Shown here: positions 12,348 to 21,552 of the stretch, in pieces
How positions within the stretch are numbered: position 1 is the stretch's first letter
Layout of the letters: each line of letters starts with the position of its first letter
DNA from: Thermoleophilia bacterium
GTDB lineage: Bacteria > Actinomycetota > Thermoleophilia > Miltoncostaeales > Miltoncostaeaceae
NCBI GenBank assembly: GCA_025455865.1
Contig: JALOLS010000037.1
Location: forward strand, 5,941 to 50,968
Reading direction: 5' to 3'
Length of the DNA: 45,028 nt
The notes under the pieces: model-generated
Told to the model about the DNA's origin: nothing
What the model saw: only the letters and a program-made list of their open reading frames with translations
Databases searched by the model: none
Made by a program: the position numbers and the translations under genes

Positions 12348-13255
12348 CCTTCCGCCTTCGGGCCATCGTCGCCGGCTCCGCCGGTGCCGTGCTGATGCTT
12401 GGAACCGTCGCCATCGGAAACGCGGCGACCGCCGACGTGACGATCGCCGACAAGGGCTTCACCGAGAGCCAGATCGTCACCCAGCTCTACGCGCAGGCCC
12501 TCGAGGCCCGCGGCTTCGACGTGACCGTGCGCAGCCTCGGCACCTCGCAGATCGCCGACCAGGCCGTCCGCCGCGGCGACATCGACGTGTACCCCGAGTA
12601 CACCGGCACCGCGTTCCTGACCATCCTCAAGCGCTCGGCCCTGCGCAACCCGAACGCCGTCTACCCGGCGGTGAGGCGGGGCTACGCCGCGCGCGGCCTG
12701 ACGGTGCTGAACCAGTCCCCGTACAACAACGACAACCGTGTGGCCTGCACCCGCGCGGCGGTGAACCGCTACAAACTCACCACGCTCTCCAGCCTGGGCC
12801 GTGCCTCGCGCAACATCACCTACTCGGCCAACCCGGAGCACCTGACCCGCGCCGACGGCCTGCCGGTGCTGCAGCGCTCCTACGGCGTCAACTTCAAGGA
12901 CGTCATCCAGGTCGCCATCAACCAGCGCTACAAGCCGATCGAGGACGGCCAGGCGCAGTGCGTCTACGCCTTCGGCACCGACCCGCAGATCGCGAAGCTG
13001 CGCCTGGTGGTCCTGCGCGACGACAAGCGGATCTTCCAGGGCACCCCGTTCCAGAACGTGCCGGTGGTCAACACCCGCTGGCTGAACTCCCTGGGCGGTG
13101 ACCGCGCCGAGTTCATCACCACCATGAACCGGGTGAGCCGCCTCCTCGACTCGACCACCATGAGCCGGCTGAACGCCGAGGTGGACCTCAACAACGAGGA
13201 CGCCGAGGACGTGGCCCGGGAGTTCCTGCAGCAGCGGGGCCTGGTCCGGAGGTAG
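12344..13255 (+). CDS. opuCC: Glycine betaine/choline-type substrate-binding protein
   Basis: 303 residues. A Sec signal peptide (MTFRLRAIVAGSAGAVLMLGTVAIGNAA) is followed by the OpuCC/OsmF-type core: DKGFTESQIVTQLYAQALEARG and DIDVYPEYTGTAF are signature segments for binding quaternary amines. There is no lipobox cysteine, so unlike many Gram-positive relatives this protein may be released or held by other means. Last gene of the four-gene transporter operon; AGAGAGGA upstream serves as ribosome binding site. Its stop lies only 5 bp from the convergent macrodomain gene. Confidence 0.92.
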   Translation: MTFRLRAIVAGSAGAVLMLGTVAIGNAATADVTIADKGFTESQIVTQLYAQALEARGFDVTVRSLGTSQIADQAVRRGDIDVYPEYTGTAFLTILKRSALRNPNAVYPAVRRGYAARGLTVLNQSPYNNDNRVACTRAAVNRYKLTTLSSLGRASRNITYSANPEHLTRADGLPVLQRSYGVNFKDVIQVAINQRYKPIEDGQAQCVYAFGTDPQIAKLRLVVLRDDKRIFQGTPFQNVPVVNTRWLNSLGGDRAEFITTMNRVSRLLDSTTMSRLNAEVDLNNEDAEDVAREFLQQRGLVRR

Positions 13256-13260
13256 CGCCC

Positions 13261-13794
13261 CTACCACGCCATCGCGAGGGCCTGGGCGAACGCGTCCAGG
13301 TCCTCGCGGGCCCACAGCACGAAGCGGACCTCCTCCACGCCGGCCGGCCCGGCCGCCTCGCTCGCGGCGGCGATGGCGATGGGCGCGGCCCGCTCGACCG
13401 GGAAGCCGAAGATCCCGGTGGAGATCGCCGGCAGCGCGACGCTGCGGCACCCGAGCTCGCCGGCCAGGCCCACGGCGGCGCGGTGGCAGGACGCCAGGAG
13501 GTCCGGCTCCCCCGCCCCGCCGCCGAGCCACACCGGCCCGACCGCGTGGATGACGTGCCGGGCGGCCAGGTCGCCGGCCCCGGTGGCGCAGGCGCCGCCG
13601 GTCGGGCAGCCGCCGATCCGCACCGTCTGGGCGGTGATCCCGGGCCCGCCGGCCCGGCGGATGGCCCCGTCGACCCCGCCCCCGGGCGCCAGGTCGCGGT
13701 TGGCGGCGTTCACGATGGCGTCGGCCGCCTGGGCGGTGATGTCGCCCTGGACGAGGGACACCGCCACGCCGGTGCCGGGATGCACCCGCTCCAT
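13261..13794 (-). CDS. Macrodomain protein (ADP-ribose/O-acetyl-ADP-ribose hydrolase type)
   Basis: 177 residues, a single macrodomain. Conserved pieces: LVQGDITAQAADAIVNAANRDL (adenine and ribose contacts), GGGVDGAIRRAGGP (diphosphate loop), HVIHAVGP, and ALPAISTGIFGFP (second phosphate loop). Relatives such as YmdB remove acetyl or ADP-ribose groups; the NAAN and GGGVDGAI residues they use are present. ATG at 13794 follows a TAGCCT box by 6 bp. It converges with the OpuC operon and diverges from ahcY. Confidence 0.92.
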   Translation of the reverse strand: MERVHPGTGVAVSLVQGDITAQAADAIVNAANRDLAPGGGVDGAIRRAGGPGITAQTVRIGGCPTGGACATGAGDLAARHVIHAVGPVWLGGGAGEPDLLASCHRAAVGLAGELGCRSVALPAISTGIFGFPVERAAPIAIAAASEAAGPAGVEEVRFVLWAREDLDAFAQALAMAW

Positions 13795-13800
13795 GCGTGG

Positions 13801-13806
13801 AGGCTA
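13801..13806 (-). promoter_or_regulatory. -10 box (TAGCCT) of a probable leaderless promoter for the macrodomain gene
   Basis: On the minus strand TAGCCT is followed by 6 bases and the ATG at 13794. It forms one side of the divergent region shared with ahcY. Confidence 0.45.
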
Positions 13807-13860
13807 GTGGGGCGACCGCGACCCGGGGGGATGAGCCGCCGCCGCCCCCGGGGGCTGGTC

Positions 13861-13917
13861 TACACTCGCGCGTGACCGGGCCGCCGCCGCCGGGCGGTGG
13901 CCTGTGCCCGCCGCCCG
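13861..13917 (+). promoter_or_regulatory. -10 box and leader hairpin of ahcY
   Basis: TACACT (13861-13866) is the best -10 candidate. It would give a leader of about 80 bases that contains a 10-bp stem (13891-13900 with 13908-13917, one G-T wobble) around a 7-base loop, 38 bp before the ATG. I could not match this leader to the SAH riboswitch consensus, so a regulatory role for the hairpin is only a possibility. Confidence 0.35.
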
Positions 13918-13955
13918 TTCCACCCGGGCCCCCCTGAAGCGACGACGGAGACCGC

Positions 13956-15413
<1,458 letters not shown>

Positions 15414-15426
15414 CGCCGGCGGTTCC

Positions 15427-15466
15427 CGCGGGCCGGCTCACCCCAGGCCGGGGGAGCCGGCCCGCG
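15427..15466. terminator. Hairpin between convergent ahcY and the small Cys/His gene
   Basis: Perfect 13-bp inverted repeat, 15427-15439 with 15454-15466, loop of 14 bases. It begins 13 bp after the ahcY stop, and its right arm lies inside the last codons of the convergent gene, whose stop codon sits at the loop edge. It could serve both transcripts. No T-run. Confidence 0.5.
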
Positions 15467-15653
15467 AGCGGGCCTGCGCCGCCCGGATCACCACCCTCAG
15501 GTGCCGGGCGCAGAGCTCGCTGCCGGCCACCGGCGCGTGCCGGCAGCGGCGGCCGTGGGTGGCGATGGCCCGGCAGCGGGCGATGACGCTCTCCCGGGGG
15601 GCGGCCAGCATCGGGGGCCGACCCGCCGGAGGTTCCGTTCGTGACTCGCGCAT
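15438..15653 (-). CDS. Small Cys/His (zinc finger-like) protein
   Basis: 71 residues from an ATG with a strong ribosome binding site (GGGAGGTG) upstream. Its core reads CRAIATHGRRCRHAPVAGSELCARH: three Cys and one or two His with the spacing 'C...t..G..C...a..GS..C..H', a pattern seen in many small actinobacterial and phage proteins and likely to bind one zinc. The rest is basic, suggesting nucleic-acid contact. Function unknown. An in-frame ATG 10 codons upstream is possible but has no ribosome binding site. Confidence 0.55.
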   Translation of the reverse strand: MRESRTEPPAGRPPMLAAPRESVIARCRAIATHGRRCRHAPVAGSELCARHLRVVIRAAQARSRAGSPGLG

Positions 15654-15774
15654 CCCGACACCTCCCTGGTCGGGATCCAGCATGCCCCGCGTCCGCCGCG
15701 GTGCATCTGGCCGCCGGGCGGAGGTTGCGCGGCGCCTCGCTGTCCCTGGGGCCAGCCCGGCGCGGGCGCACGCG

Positions 15775-16499
15775 TCATCGGGAGCTGCGGTCCCGGAGCA
15801 CCTCGACGCGGATCTCCTCCCGGATCGTGCAGGTGCCGGTGGCGAGCTCACACGGCAGCGAGCGGTCCAGCGTGACGGTGGTGGTCTTCCCGGGCTTCGG
15901 CATCCTCCCGGCCGCGAAGGGCACTCGGAACGTCGTGTCCACCCCGTCCTGGCGGTCGAGCACCTCGCAGCGCCGAGAGAAGCCGGGACGGGCAGCCCGA
16001 CGATCAGGAGCCGGTCGGGGACGGGTGAGACGACCTCCGCGTCGGTGCCGGTCGTCCAGGTGAGCCGCACGCTCGGGGTCGCCGACCGCCGGCGGCCGCA
16101 GTCGTCGGCCTCCCGGGGCGGGGCGGGCGGCGGTGAGGTGCAGGGCGCCTGGATCACGTCCCAGGTGCGGTTGACGTTCACGTTGGCCCGGTCCCCCCGC
16201 GCCTGCACGAGCAGGCAGGGGCGGCTCAGCCGGCTGCGCACCACGTTGGCGGTGCCGTCGGCGGAGCGCATGCCGACCACCACCACCTGCCGCCCGGACG
16301 CCTTCCGGTAGCTCCCGCACACGTCGCCCGCGCTGCCGCGCCGGGCATCCCAGGTGGTGGTGCGGGTCAGGGTGACGTCGACGGTGATCTCGAACGGCTT
16401 CGGGAGCCCCCGGGGGACGCGGGGGAGCGTCGGCGCGGCGACGGCGGCGCCCGCCACGACCGGCGTCAGGGGAAGGGCGAGGGCGACGGGGCGGATCAT
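15775..16499 (-). pseudogene. Secreted protein gene of unknown function with one frameshift
   Basis: Starting at ATG 16499 (CAGGAG upstream) the first frame gives a signal peptide (MIRPVALALPLTPVVAGAAVA) and about 165 residues of clean coding sequence up to DRLLIVGLPV. Near 15985-15992 the coding signal moves to another frame (FSRRCEVLDRQDG...) that continues to TGA at 15775. Adding one G to the run there would join the parts into a protein of about 240 residues with cysteines spaced for several disulfides. Either the gene is inactivated or a base is missing in the assembly. Both halves keep G/C third positions, so any inactivation is recent. No family recognised. Confidence 0.6.
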
Positions 16500-16566
16500 G
16501 GGGGCTCCTGGCGCATGGGTGGGGCGCCGATGCCACCCCCCCGCCTTCCAGAACCTCCAAACCGCA

Positions 16567-16588
16567 GGCGCCTGGATCCTCAGGCGCC
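16567..16588 (-). terminator. Hairpin at the end of the ABC-F gene
   Basis: Perfect 8-bp stem (16567-16574 with 16581-16588) around a 6-base loop. The ABC-F stop codon lies at the edge of the loop. Plausible terminator or mRNA end structure on the minus strand. Confidence 0.4.
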
Positions 16589-18457
16589 CAGCGCCTCCGA
16601 GCGGGTCTCCCACTCGTGCATGAGCCAGGCGAGCTCCTGCTGGAGGGCCTGGTGCCGCGCCCCGCGCTCGGACACGCGCTCCCGGTCGGCCAGGACCTCG
16701 GGGTCGGCGAGCTCCGCCTCGACGGTCACGAGCTCGGCCTCGACGGCGGCGATCTGCCCCTCCAGGCGGGTGACCTCGCGCTGCAGCCGGCCGGGTGAGG
16801 GCGCGCGGGCCGGCGCCGGCGCGCGCGCGGGGGCCTTGGCCGCCTTCCGCCCGGCCGGGGGGGCGGCAGGCGCCGACGCCGCCTCGCGCACGGCCACCAG
16901 GTCCGAGTAGCCGCCGGCCCGGAGCACCGCGCGCCCGTCCTCGATGGCCAGGGTGTGCGTGGCCACCACGTCGATCAGCGCCCGGTCGTGGGAGACCAGG
17001 ATCACCGTCCCGTCGTAGGCCTCCAGGGCGTCCTCGAGCGCCTCGCGGCTCTCCACGTCCAGGTGGTTGGTCGGCTCGTCCAGCACCAGCAGGTTCCCGC
17101 CCTCGGCGATGAGCCGCACCAGCGACAGGCGCCGGCGCTCCCCGCCGGACAGCCCCTCCACCGGGCGCTCGGCCTGCGCGCCGGGGAACAGGAAGCGCCC
17201 GAGCAGGGTGCGGACCTGCGTCTGGGTGAGCCCGGTCCCGCGCTGGACGGTCTCGATCGGGGTGCGCCGGTCGTCCAGCTCGTGGGCGTGCTGGCTGAAG
17301 TAGGCGAGCTGCACCCGGTGGCCCAGGCTCGTCCGGCCCCGGGCCGGGCTGCGGCGGCCGATCAGCGTCTCGACCATGGTGGTCTTGCCGGCCCCGTTCG
17401 GCCCGACCACGGCCACCCGCCAGCCGCGCTCCACCGCGAAGCCCGCCCCCTGCACGAGCAGCCGGTCGCCGGCCATCACATCGAGGCCGTCGGCCTCGAC
17501 CACCAGGCGTCCGGGGCGCTCGCTCTTGGGGAAGCCGAACGCGAGGCTCCGCTGCCGCGTGGGCGCCTCGACCCGCTCGATGCGGTCGATCTGCCGCTGC
17601 CGGGACTTGGCCTGGCGGCTGCGGGTGCCGGCCCGGAAGCGGGTCACGAAGCGCTCCAGGCGCGCGATCTCCTCGGCCTGACGCTCGGCGAGCTCGGCCT
17701 GCCGGGCCAGGGCCTGCGCCTTCTCGCGCCGGAAGGCGGAGTACCCCATCGGCCACACGCGGGCCCGGCCGGCCTCGATCTCCAGCACCCCGGTGCAGAC
17801 CGACTCGAGGAACCAGCGGTCGTGGGAGACCAGCACCACCGCCGCCGCGAGGTCCTGGAGGGCCTTCTCGAGCCACTCCATCGCCGTGAGGTCCAGGTGG
17901 TTGGTGGGCTCGTCCAGCAGGAGCACGCCCGGGCGGCTGACCAGCGCGCGGGCGAGCGAGGCGCGGGTGAGCTCACCGCCGGAGAAGCTCCCGAGCGGCC
18001 GGGCGAGCTCGCCCTCACCGATCCCGAGGCCCCGGAGCACCCGCTCCATCCAGCTCCGCCACGCGTACCCGCCGAGGCGCTCGAACTCCTCGCCCGCCCG
18101 GGCGTACTCGGCCAGGATCGCCTCGCCGTGGTCGCCGGCGGCCATCCGGGCCTCCAGGTCGGCCACCCGGCGCTCGGCCGCCTGCACGTCGGCGAGCCCC
18201 TCGCCCACGTACTCGCCCACGGTCATGTCCCGGCCGAGGGGCGGGCGCTGGTCGTGCAGCGCCACCCGCTCGCCGCGCACCAGGCTCACGCTCCCGGCGT
18301 CGGGCTCCATCTGCCCGGCCAGGATGCGCAGGAGCGTGGTCTTGCCGGCGCCGTTCCGGCCCACCACGGCCAGGCGGTCCCCCGGCCCCACCCGGAAGCC
18401 GAGGCCCTCGAACAGCGTCTCGGCGCCGAACGCCTTTGAGAGCCCCGTCACCTGCAC
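16580..18457 (-). CDS. ABC-F family ATP-binding protein
   Basis: 625 residues: two fused ABC ATPase domains without membrane segments, as in ABC-F factors that act at the ribosome exit site (translation rescue or antibiotic resistance). Domain 1: Walker A GRNGAGKTT at 33-41, signature FSGGELTRASLA, Walker B VLLLDEPTNHLD. Domain 2: GPNGAGKTT, LSGGERRRLSL, LLVLDEPTNHLD. The linker between them (about 235-300) is long, charged and helical and carries the RSRQAKSRQRQIDRIERVE motif of the family. The C-terminal 110 residues have an Ala/Pro linker and a coiled coil (LQREVTRLEGQIAAVEAELV), as in Uup/YdiF-like members. GTG 18457 follows TAACCT by 8 bp. Which ABC-F subgroup it belongs to is not resolved. 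Confidence 0.93.
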   Translation of the reverse strand: MQVTGLSKAFGAETLFEGLGFRVGPGDRLAVVGRNGAGKTTLLRILAGQMEPDAGSVSLVRGERVALHDQRPPLGRDMTVGEYVGEGLADVQAAERRVADLEARMAAGDHGEAILAEYARAGEEFERLGGYAWRSWMERVLRGLGIGEGELARPLGSFSGGELTRASLARALVSRPGVLLLDEPTNHLDLTAMEWLEKALQDLAAAVVLVSHDRWFLESVCTGVLEIEAGRARVWPMGYSAFRREKAQALARQAELAERQAEEIARLERFVTRFRAGTRSRQAKSRQRQIDRIERVEAPTRQRSLAFGFPKSERPGRLVVEADGLDVMAGDRLLVQGAGFAVERGWRVAVVGPNGAGKTTMVETLIGRRSPARGRTSLGHRVQLAYFSQHAHELDDRRTPIETVQRGTGLTQTQVRTLLGRFLFPGAQAERPVEGLSGGERRRLSLVRLIAEGGNLLVLDEPTNHLDVESREALEDALEAYDGTVILVSHDRALIDVVATHTLAIEDGRAVLRAGGYSDLVAVREAASAPAAPPAGRKAAKAPARAPAPARAPSPGRLQREVTRLEGQIAAVEAELVTVEAELADPEVLADRERVSERGARHQALQQELAWLMHEWETRSEALGA

Positions 18458-18463
18458 GCGGCG

Positions 18464-18471
18464 TAAGGTTA
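18464..18471. promoter_or_regulatory. Opposed overlapping -10 boxes in a 20-bp divergent promoter
   Basis: The sequence TAAGGTTA reads as TAAGGT on the plus strand (8 bp before the RNase D ATG at 18478) and TAACCT on the minus strand (8 bp before the ABC-F GTG at 18457). Only 20 bp separate the two start codons, so both genes would be leaderless and RNA polymerase could serve only one at a time. Confidence 0.6.
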
Positions 18472-18477
18472 CCGCGC

Positions 18478-19656
18478 ATGCCCGCCGCCTCCCCGTCCCT
18501 CACCACGCCGGCCCAGGTGGACGCCCTCGCGGCCCGGGCCCGCGAGGCCGGGCGGCTCGCCATGGACCTCGAGTTCATGTGGGAGCGGACCTACGCGCCC
18601 ATCCCCTGCCTGGCCCAGGTCGCGGTCGGGCCGGAGGTCGCCCTGGTCGACCCGGTGGCCGGCGCGCCGCTCGACGCCCTGGCCGAGCTGGTGGCCGATC
18701 CCGCGGTCGAGGTCGTCATGCACGCCCCGAGCGCCGACCTCACGCTGCTCGCGCTCGCGTTCGGCACCCGGCCGGCCAACCTCTTCGACACCCAGACCGC
18801 GGCGGGCTTCGTCGGGCTGGGCGCCGGCCAGAGCCTGGCCACGCTGCTCGACCGCGTGCTCAAGGTGCGGCTGGCCAAGACCGAGGGCTACACCGACTGG
18901 GCCCGCCGCCCCCTGAGCGCCGCCCAGCTCGACTACGCGGCCGCCGACGTGAGCCATCTGCTGCGCCTCGCCGACACGCTGATCGAGCGGGCCAGCACGC
19001 GGGGGCGGCTGGAGTGGGTGGCCGAGGAGCACGAGCGCCGCTTCGGGCCCGGCGCGCGGCTCGCGCCCGAGCCGGGCGAGTCCTGGCGCCGGGTCAAGGG
19101 GCAGGGGCGCCTGTCGCCCGCCGACCGGGCCGTGCTCGCCCGCGCGGCGGCCTGGCGCGAGCGCGAGGCCCGCCGGCGCGACCGGCCGACCCAGTGGGTG
19201 GTGCCCGACCGCACGCTCGTCGAGGTGGCCAGGCGGCGCCCGGCGACGGTCCAGGCCCTGCTGGCCGAGCGGGGCATCCCGGAGCGGATGCGCGCCGAGG
19301 ACCTCCAGGGCCTGCTCGCCGCGGTCCGCGACGGGGCCGGCGACCCGCCCATCGCCATGCCCCCGCCGCCCCCGCCGGCGGTCCAGGCGCGCATGGAGGT
19401 GCTCGGGCCGCTCGGGCAGGTGCTCGTGGCCGCCCGCGCCGGCGCGATCGACCTGGCCCCCAGCCTGGTCGCCACCCGGGACGAGGTGGAGGGGTACCTG
19501 GCGGCGGCCATCGACGGCGGGGCCCCGGACCATCCGCTGGGGCGCGGCTGGCGGCACGCGCTGGTCGGCGAGGCCCTGGTCGCCCTGGCCGAGGGGCGCC
19601 TGTCGCTCGCCCCCACGCCGAGCGCCCCCTTCCTGGCCGAGATCCCGATCGGCTGA
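18478..19656 (+). CDS. rnd: Ribonuclease D-like 3'-5' exonuclease
   Basis: 392 residues. The N-terminal 190 residues are a DEDDy exonuclease: MDLEFMWERTY (Asp30 and Glu32), the HAPSADLTLL segment, DTQTAAGFVGLGAGQSLATLL, and YAAADVSHLLRL with the catalytic Tyr and Asp. HRDC-type helical repeats follow (LARAAAWREREARRRDRPTQWVVPDRTLVEVARRRP). RNase D trims the 3' ends of stable RNA such as tRNA precursors. Start ATG 18478 is fixed by the -10 box 8 bp upstream and the lack of a ribosome binding site. An earlier in-frame start would run into the divergent ABC-F gene. Confidence 0.92.
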   Translation: MPAASPSLTTPAQVDALAARAREAGRLAMDLEFMWERTYAPIPCLAQVAVGPEVALVDPVAGAPLDALAELVADPAVEVVMHAPSADLTLLALAFGTRPANLFDTQTAAGFVGLGAGQSLATLLDRVLKVRLAKTEGYTDWARRPLSAAQLDYAAADVSHLLRLADTLIERASTRGRLEWVAEEHERRFGPGARLAPEPGESWRRVKGQGRLSPADRAVLARAAAWREREARRRDRPTQWVVPDRTLVEVARRRPATVQALLAERGIPERMRAEDLQGLLAAVRDGAGDPPIAMPPPPPPAVQARMEVLGPLGQVLVAARAGAIDLAPSLVATRDEVEGYLAAAIDGGAPDHPLGRGWRHALVGEALVALAEGRLSLAPTPSAPFLAEIPIG

Positions 19657-19674
19657 CCCACCGCGGCGACCGGT

Positions 19675-19690
19675 GTGGTGCGGGCACCAC
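19675..19690. terminator. Weak hairpin after rnd
   Basis: Seven complementary bases (19675-19681 with 19684-19690) closely spaced, 18 bp after the rnd stop. It may be a terminator; evidence is only the inverted repeat. Confidence 0.25.
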
Positions 19691-19780
19691 CGGCGCCGGG
19701 GGGGAGCGACCATCGGCCGGGGCGGGGCCCCGGGTGAGGATGGTGATGCACCGCCCACCCGACCCGGACTGGAGCACCCG

Positions 19781-20281
19781 ATGACCTCCTCCCGCCCCGC
19801 CGCCCGCCGCGCGCTCCGCGCCGCCCTCATCGCCCCGGTCCTCGCCGCCGGCCTGGCCGGCGCCCCCGCCCTGGCCGCCGAGGTCACCGTGCCGGTGGCC
19901 GCCTTCGACATGCCCGCCCTCCACACCGCGATCCCGCCGGCGGCCCAGTGCCCGGCGAGCGCCCCCTATCTGACCCACGACGCATACACCGCCGGCGTGC
20001 CGCGCGGCGTCGAGGTGCGCACCACCGCCCCGGCCCCGGCCAGCCCCGGGAACGTGCACGCCAACATGTGGACCGCCTACCACCTGCAGGACCCCACCCC
20101 GGGGAACGAGCTGCGGTTCTTCTCCGGCGGGCTCACCCGCACCGGCGACGGCTTCCGCGAGATCACCAACTGGAACCTGCACACGGTGCGCGTCGAGGTC
20201 GTGCTGCACTGCAGCCCGGACCCGGCCGACGGCTACTTCCTCAACCGGATGATCCCGCGCGGGGCCAGCTACCCGTCCTGA
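19781..20281 (+). CDS. Secreted protein of unknown function
   Basis: 166 residues. A twin-arginine-free Sec signal peptide (RRALRAALIAPVLAAGLAGAPALAA) is followed by a mature protein of about 133 residues with two cysteines (AQCPAS, LHCSPD) that may pair. The mature part is rich in aromatic and Thr/Pro residues and looks like a compact extracellular beta domain. ATG 19781 has GGAG 7 bp upstream. No family recognised. Confidence 0.65.
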   Translation: MTSSRPAARRALRAALIAPVLAAGLAGAPALAAEVTVPVAAFDMPALHTAIPPAAQCPASAPYLTHDAYTAGVPRGVEVRTTAPAPASPGNVHANMWTAYHLQDPTPGNELRFFSGGLTRTGDGFREITNWNLHTVRVEVVLHCSPDPADGYFLNRMIPRGASYPS

Positions 20282-20334
20282 GCCGGGCCGGGCGCACGCG
20301 GGCCGCCGCGCTTGCCGACGCCGCGGGGCTGCGT

Positions 20335-20340
20335 ATCATG
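20335..20340 (+). promoter_or_regulatory. Possible -10 box (TATCAT)
   Basis: TATCAT lies 35 bp before the ATG at 20376. It would give a short leader containing the GGGAGG ribosome binding site. Confidence 0.35.
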
Positions 20341-20375
20341 CCGCGCCATCACCCACGCCGGACGGGAGGTGGCAG

Positions 20376-21203
20376 ATGAGCGAGCCGCTGGCCCACGACC
20401 TCGACCCCGCCCTCTCGGTGCTCGGGGGCGCCCCCGTCGCCTGGACGGGGCGGCCGGAGGTGACGCGCGACGGCCTGGCCTGGCTGGTCGCGCTCCCCGG
20501 GCCGCCCCGGCGGGCGTTGCTCGCCGACCACTGGCCGGAGCGCCTCCGGGTGCAGCTGTCCGCCGCGTGCGTGGAGCCCTCCTGGGGGGCGGGCTCGGCG
20601 CGCGAGCCCCACGCGCTCGCCGCGGCCGAGAGCATCCTGCTCGGCTGGTGGTGCCAGGCCGAGACCGTGCTGGTGGACCGCGCCCTGCTGGAGGGCGCCT
20701 GGGCCGGGGCGGCGGAGCGGATGGAGACCGACCCGGACCTGATCGACGCCGAGCTCCCGCCCGCGATCTGCTTCGTGCCGGCCGAGGAGACCGACTCGGG
20801 CTACGTGGCCGCCCCGGCGGCGCTGCCCGCCGGCCCGCCCCACCGCCTGATGACCGTGCTCGTGGTCCGCGACCGGCCCAGCCTCACCGCGTGGGAGGCC
20901 GAGGTGGCCGGGCTGTTCGACCAGCCCCCGCCGGCCTGGCCCGGCCGGCGCAGCCCGCGCGCCTGGGCCGCGGCGCTGTGGCTGCGGGCCGAGGGGCGCC
21001 TGGCCCGATCGGCCGGGCCCGTCCACGGGTGGGACGGCGCGGCCTGGCGCCCGGACGACGGGGACGAGGAGCTCCGGCCCGCCGGTCAGGCGGCCAGCGC
21101 GACCCGCCTGGCCCTCGCCCTGCTCGGGACCCTGGCCGACGCGCCCTCGCGGCTGCGCCCGGTCGAGGTGGCCGACGGCACCCGGGCCCGGCTGGCCGCC
21201 TGA
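20376..21203 (+). CDS. Hypothetical cytosolic protein
   Basis: 275 residues, no signal peptide and no membrane segment. The sequence is Ala/Pro/Trp-rich with an acidic middle (METDPDLIDAELPP). I see no catalytic motif or repeat. ATG 20376 is preceded by GGGAGGTGG at a good distance, which makes it a real gene with some confidence. It is transcribed toward the small minus-strand Cys/His gene and shares a terminator with it. Confidence 0.65.
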   Translation: MSEPLAHDLDPALSVLGGAPVAWTGRPEVTRDGLAWLVALPGPPRRALLADHWPERLRVQLSAACVEPSWGAGSAREPHALAAAESILLGWWCQAETVLVDRALLEGAWAGAAERMETDPDLIDAELPPAICFVPAEETDSGYVAAPAALPAGPPHRLMTVLVVRDRPSLTAWEAEVAGLFDQPPPAWPGRRSPRAWAAALWLRAEGRLARSAGPVHGWDGAAWRPDDGDEELRPAGQAASATRLALALLGTLADAPSRLRPVEVADGTRARLAA

Positions 21204-21210
21204 AAAACCG

Positions 21211-21234
21211 CCACGGCCCCGTGAGGGGCCGTGG
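21211..21234. terminator. Bidirectional intrinsic terminator
   Basis: Perfect 10-bp stem (21211-21220 with 21225-21234) and a GTGA loop. The plus strand has AAAAA just before it, so the minus-strand transcript has a run of five U just after the hairpin: a proper intrinsic terminator for the small gene at 21292-21471 and probably usable by the plus-strand gene as well. Confidence 0.8.
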
Positions 21235-21291
21235 TCTACGCTCAGGCTCGTGCGGGACGCACCGACCAGCCGCCGGCGCGCCCGTCCTCGG

Positions 21292-21471
21292 TCAGGCCGC
21301 CAGGGAGACCGGGTCGCGCTCCTGGTGGCCGGCGCAGGCACCAGCGACGTGCACGCAACCGGGCACGGTGCAGGTCTCGCCGATGCGGGGGTCGAGGCGG
21401 TCCAGCAGGGCCTCGATGCGGGCCAGCTCGATCTCGGTGAGGGGGGCGTGGGCGGTGGGGACGCTCGTCAT
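21292..21471 (-). CDS. 59-residue Cys/His protein
   Basis: The chosen ATG (21471) has GAGGAG 7 bp upstream; a longer form from ATG 21519 lacks one. After a helical first half (LTEIELARIEALLDRLDPRIGE) comes CTVPGCVHVAGACAGH, three Cys and two His within 16 residues, a likely zinc knuckle. A hairpin with U-run lies just after the gene. It lies 81 bp downstream of the (p)ppGpp hydrolase-like gene on the same strand. Unknown function; a small nucleic-acid or protein adaptor is a guess. Confidence 0.55.
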   Translation of the reverse strand: MTSVPTAHAPLTEIELARIEALLDRLDPRIGETCTVPGCVHVAGACAGHQERDPVSLAA

Positions 21472-21552
21472 CTCGGACTCCTCGGAAGCGGTCGTTCGCT
21501 CTCTGTGGAGGGCATCCAAGTCAGCGTGGGTGGCGATCCGGTGTCCGCTCCG

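Noticed and set aside
13861-13955. SAH riboswitch upstream of ahcY
   Set aside because: The leader has one GC-rich hairpin, but I could not find the conserved SAH-aptamer segments; not claimed as a riboswitch.
16955-18439. A plus-strand open frame of 494 codons opposite the ABC-F gene
   Set aside because: Antisense shadow rich in His, Gln and Leu; the minus strand has both ATPase domains complete.
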